Assembly (NCBI GenBank): GCA_004151065.3
Contig: NWUY0300013930.1
Coordinates: 17,251-28,070, forward strand
Direction: 5' to 3'
Source: Larix sibirica
Taxonomy: Eukaryota > Streptophyta > Pinopsida > Pinales > Pinaceae
DNA: 10,820 nucleotides
Shown: piece after piece, positions 8,071 through 10,820 of the stretch
Numbering within the stretch: position 1 is the first letter of the stretch
How the letters are laid out: each line of letters opens with the position of its first letter
Notes under the pieces: generated by a model
Told to the model about the DNA's origin: nothing
The model's database searches: none
Seen by the model: only the letters and a program-made list of their open reading frames with translations
Program-made: the position numbers and the translations under genes

Positions 8071-8325
8071 CAATTGTTTTGTTTGCAACTATTGTGAAGA
8101 TCAGAATAGAGCAAAGAGGGCCTAATGTAAATTTACATTCAGGAATAACTTTTAAGGGCCTTTTGCAAAAGCTTCTTGAGATGTTGGGTACTCTAAAGAG
8201 GAATCATGATCAAATGCCATCAAGGATTTTGCAGCTTGCTAGAAGCAGTGTTATAGTAGCCTCAGATCTTAATACGTGGAACAATACTGTTAATGTGTTT
8301 TATTTTTGAGAAAATATTGCTGATA
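8071..8325. other. Segment between two SINE-like elements; one unrecognised open frame
   Basis: A plus-strand open frame of 76 codons (8079-8309) contains GLLQKLLEMLGTLKRNHDQM and ILQLARSSVIVASDLNTWNN. Its composition is more protein-like than the surrounding T-rich DNA, with a mixed amphipathic look, but I do not recognise the family and it shows no clear splice sites. It could be a fragment of an old gene or chance. Confidence 0.3.
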
Positions 8326-8500
8326 GAAACTTACAGCTGTGCCCTTGGTTAAGTTGCCACCTTATGAAGGACATATCTATGCGGTCCAAATCACCCAGCA
8401 CTTGCTCCTGGCATCGTTGATACCCACTTAGGTAGTTTTGAACGTGGGCCTCTTTCTTAATACAAGCCCAATCACCTCACTAGACCATACTCCCATGGGC
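8326..8500 (-). mobile_element. Possible second tRNA-derived SINE, opposite orientation
   Basis: On the minus strand an A-box-like TGGTCTAGTGAGG (8475-8487) is followed after about 31 bases by a B-box-like GTTCAAAACTACC (8431-8443). The stretch between contains GGGCTTGTATTAAG, similar to the anticodon-arm region of tRNA-like SINE heads. The B box fits the consensus only partly. An A-rich run would follow near 8290-8310. It differs in sequence from the element at 7876-8070, so it would be a separate family. Confidence 0.4.
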
Positions 8501-9512
8501 ATGTTTCTCAATTTTAGATACTGGGCAGTTTGAAAAGTAAACTGGTTTTATGTATTTTTCCCTCTAAATGCTTTTCCTCACATTTTTGCTTCTGAGCTTG
8601 AGTTTTTTCCAGCATGCCTTGAATGCTTCGGTTGCTTTTTGGTTTGTTTCTGTCTTCTTTATCTTCCATCACATAGATTGCTTTATGGTTTGTGCCTTGC
8701 CCTTCTTTATCAAATTCTGTATTACTTTTCCGACCTGGATATCTCTTGTAACACATGTTCATTGCGGTGTATATGATTTGGCTACAGTGGATATTTGTTT
8801 ATGTTTTTATTTCATCTTGCTTTTATCAGCTATTTATTGTTTGATGTATATCCTAGTTCATGAAATTTTATTTTCCTCTTGAATACAATCACAATTTTTT
8901 TTCTACCTGCATATTCTTTTTAGGAGCCCGATTCTCTATTGTGCTCTTGAAAATCTTGAAGATGAGGGCATTGTTATGAAAATACTCCTGTGAGAAGGAT
9001 GCTTAGGTTCAAAGTACTGTTACAGAGATTTCTTAATCTGAGCCCTGATTTTATTCATTTTCAGCTGAATAATTTACCTCAAACAGGAATCATATCTGCC
9101 AAAAGCATATTTAAACTTCAAGTACATTTACGTATTACTGGGAGACAAACATTAGTTCTTAAGCTGTACTTGTGCAATAAGGTGCAGAACTGGCGAGGAT
9201 TGCTGTGGTGTCCCCATCGATCTATTCGACCAACAGAGGGGGATGTGAACGGGCTTCTAACTTTTGCCCCATCGCCATAATACGAAATTCATAAACAATT
9301 AAAATGCGTGTGCAGATGCATAAATAAAAACATAGCAGAAATAACTCTATCCACACACACATCATGCATATACAAGCATGATTATCACAGGCATAATAAT
9401 AAATTCGTTATACATCAAATACAAAGAGAATACTTATCGCTAAACAAAGAAGATCCAATCAATTGGCTGTGTAAGAGCAATTTTCCNACGAAGAAAGCAA
9501 AGTGCTATGAAA
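8501..9512. other. No gene seen; T-rich left half, LINE 3' flank on the right
   Basis: Positions 8530-8935 are strongly T-rich on the plus strand. The open frames there on both strands (104 and 82 codons) are products of that skew, one hydrophobic and the other Lys/Glu/Gln-rich. A pyrimidine tract ending TTCTTTTTAG at about 8923 looks like a splice acceptor, but the sequence after it matches nothing known. A 96-codon plus-strand frame at 8990-9280 has no recognisable motif. Positions 9281-9512 are AT-rich, probably the 3' untranslated part of the LINE to the right; no poly(T) marking its tail was seen. An ambiguous base lies at 9487. Confidence 0.5.
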
Positions 9513-9715
9513 TTAATAGAAGTCCAAAGAGCCCTCACGCAACATTCTGTCAGCGCTCCAGTGTTGATAGTGAATGATCCCCTCTGGACTTTGTAATGCT
9601 TGTTTTGACAATCTGTTTGCCTCCTCGTTGTAACTCCTTGGAACGTGGATGTAGTGGATAGTTTGAAATAGTGCATGTAGTCCTCTGATGCGGGCTTTCC
9701 ATCCCTCCAGTATTG

Positions 9716-9962
9716 ATACTCTGATATCAAACTTTAGCTGTGCCCAGTTCAAAATAACCAATGAATCACCCACCACTATCAAGTCCCTTATTTGATCTGT
9801 ATTCGCAAATAGTAGGAGCGTTGCCAATCCCAAGTGTTCACTTCTAGTATTAGTTCCACTCCTGCAACCAATTCTCAGACTAAACAAGTTATTGACGTCC
9901 ACTCTCAACAATACACCAACCCCATAAATCTCACCATCTAATTGGGAGGAGCCATCGAAAAA
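9716..9962 (-). other. RNase H (RVT_3-type) domain within the LINE
   Basis: Carboxylates D92 (codon 9956-9954), E131 (9839-9837) and D155 (9767-9765) keep the order and spacing of the RNase H fold (D-E-D-D), in the frame of the surrounding polyprotein. The fourth acidic position is Asn in this copy. The domain would act on the RNA strand of the RNA-DNA hybrid during LINE replication. The boundaries are approximate; the final motif lies to the left of this interval, at about 9613-9640. Confidence 0.7.
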
Positions 9963-10698
9963 CCCAATCGACAGGTTTGTGTGTATAATTGGAGGTGGCG
10001 GCACTCTGTGCTCTGTCTCTACCTTTGTTTTGTGGTATCTCCTCCAAGAATCCAGTGCCTGCAGAGCAATTGAGGCTCTATGTCCTATAATATCTTCAAA
10101 TATAATCATGTTCCTGTGAATCCAAATGTACCACATGACAAACACCGGTAAAGCCACCCATTTATCCCCATAAGCTTGCCATCTCAACATGCAATCTTCT
10201 ATATTGTTCCCATACCAATTGAGGTTCACCTTTGTAAACCTTCTTATATCTCCCCAGATCTGAAGCGAGAACCTACAGTTTATAAAGAGATGTAATGAAG
10301 TCTCACCATCCTTGCAGCAATGTACACACCTTCCAGGGCTTATGTAGCCCCTCCTTTTGAGAACCTCCCAAGTCAGTACTTTATTGTAAATTACAAGCCA
10401 TCCAAAACATTTTAGCTTATAAGGACATTTCTAGTTCCAGAGCCATCTGGTCCACCAAGGAACAACCTCATCTGATTGCTCCCACATCAACAAATCGTAA
10501 GCTAGCTTAGCGGTAACTTGACCACATTGAATGTTCCAGGACCATAATAGGCAGTCTTCCTCTTCATTGAGTAGTAAGCCTGAGCGCTTAATCATTCTCA
10601 CGTATGCATCCCATTCCTATCCCAGTTCATCCCCCAGCTGAAGGTCTGTTGAAGATAACCAATTCGAACTGTTCTGCTGCCTTCTCGCTCCAAGTGAA

Positions 10699-10777
10699 AT
10701 GTGTAAGTGAGGGGTTCTCCATCCTCTTTGCCGCAAAGCACAAAGCAGATTATGTGTAAGTGAGGGGTTCTCCATCC
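10699..10777. repeat. 26-bp perfect direct repeat at 53-bp offset
   Basis: Positions 10699-10724 and 10752-10777 are identical over 26 bases, containing GTAAGTGAGGGGTTCTCC. The 53-base offset is not a multiple of three, so the duplication would shift the LINE reading frame. It appears to be a local duplication inside the LINE. Confidence 0.9.
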
Positions 10778-10820
10778 CCACAAAGGGGTCTCTTCCCACA
10801 CAGATTTGTAGTCCATTCCC

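Larger units (their letters stand above)
9513..10820 (-). pseudogene. LINE polyprotein C-terminus: zf-RVT and RNase H domains
   Basis: This is the 3' coding part of a plant non-LTR retrotransposon. From about 10615 down to the TAA at 9513-9515 one frame holds a zf-RVT domain, with YDLLMWEQ, CPYKLKCFGWLV, and a knuckle CVHCCKDGETSLHLFINC (Cys codons starting 10328 and 10319, His 10292, Cys 10277; C-x2-C-x8-H-x4-C). Next come VMWYIWIHRNMIIFE and an RNase H domain. Counting from the Met at 10229, the RNase H motifs are FFDGSS (D92), RSEHLGL (E131), VVGDS (D155) and RSYNEEANRLSKQAL, where the usual last Asp is replaced by Asn (residue 205). One in-frame TAG (10431-10433) lies before the knuckle, and a one-base frameshift near 10620 joins it to another frame running to the window edge. 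The reverse transcriptase would lie beyond 10820. The copy is dead but young compared with the other two LINE fragments. Confidence 0.85.

Noticed and set aside
8568-8882. 104-codon hydrophobic open frame (plus) and 82-codon charged open frame (minus) over the same region
   Set aside because: Both follow from the strong T skew of the plus strand, giving Phe/Leu/Val on one strand and Lys/Glu/Gln on the other. There are no family motifs, and the T-rich look suits an intron.
8924-8998. Next ClpT exon after the acceptor-like TTCTTTTTAG
   Set aside because: Read in the phase required by the donor at 7578/7579, the sequence reaches a stop after about 18 codons and has none of the residues expected of ClpT.
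10598-10816. Minus-strand 60- and 72-codon open frames as separate genes
   Set aside because: They overlap in different frames at the frameshifted upstream end of the LINE, and the 26-bp repeat lies inside them.

Overview
This window looks like nuclear DNA from a land plant and is dominated by decayed transposable elements. Three things point to a plant: an exon for a ClpT-type (ClpS/ClpN-fold) accessory subunit of the plastid Clp protease, a plant-type hAT transposase start with a BED zinc finger, and LINE ends carrying a zf-RVT knuckle followed by an RNase H domain. The sparse coding content, long degenerate stretches and large apparent introns would suit a big, repeat-rich genome such as a gymnosperm. 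The species is an inference and cannot be fixed from the sequence alone.

Layout. Positions 1-4049 are AT-rich and hold no gene I can support, only a 41-bp tandem repeat near the start and some stop-riddled, possibly retrotransposon-derived fragments. Positions 4050-4485 hold a 359-bp-period tandem (satellite-like) repeat, about 1.2 copies. This repeat stops exactly at an ambiguous base (N, 4486). On the other side of the N begins the 5' part of a hAT-like element on the minus strand: a BED-finger coding start, a 101-bp intron in the 5' UTR, an array of short CTGATTT-type repeats, a TATA box and a GC-rich terminal segment ending near 5280.

Positions 5285-6870 hold two LINE fragments of related families in opposite orientation. 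The plus-strand copy (about 5285-6150) contains a zf-RVT knuckle. The minus-strand copy (about 6160-6870) contains the C-terminal end of the reverse transcriptase and the linker after it. They meet near 6150-6165. Positions 6870-9280 look like intron or intergenic DNA around one well-formed ClpT exon (7469-7578, plus), with two tRNA-derived SINE-like sequences (7876-8070 plus, 8326-8500 minus). Positions 9513-10820 are the C-terminal part of a third LINE on the minus strand, with zf-RVT and RNase H in one frame broken by a single stop.

The genes do not form a pathway. The one candidate host gene is the ClpT exon; everything else recognisable is mobile DNA. I see no operon, CRISPR array, rRNA or true tRNA gene. 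I do not see a convincing undescribed system. The most useful points are the isolated ClpT exon, the N-marked hAT/satellite junction, and the inverted LINE pair.
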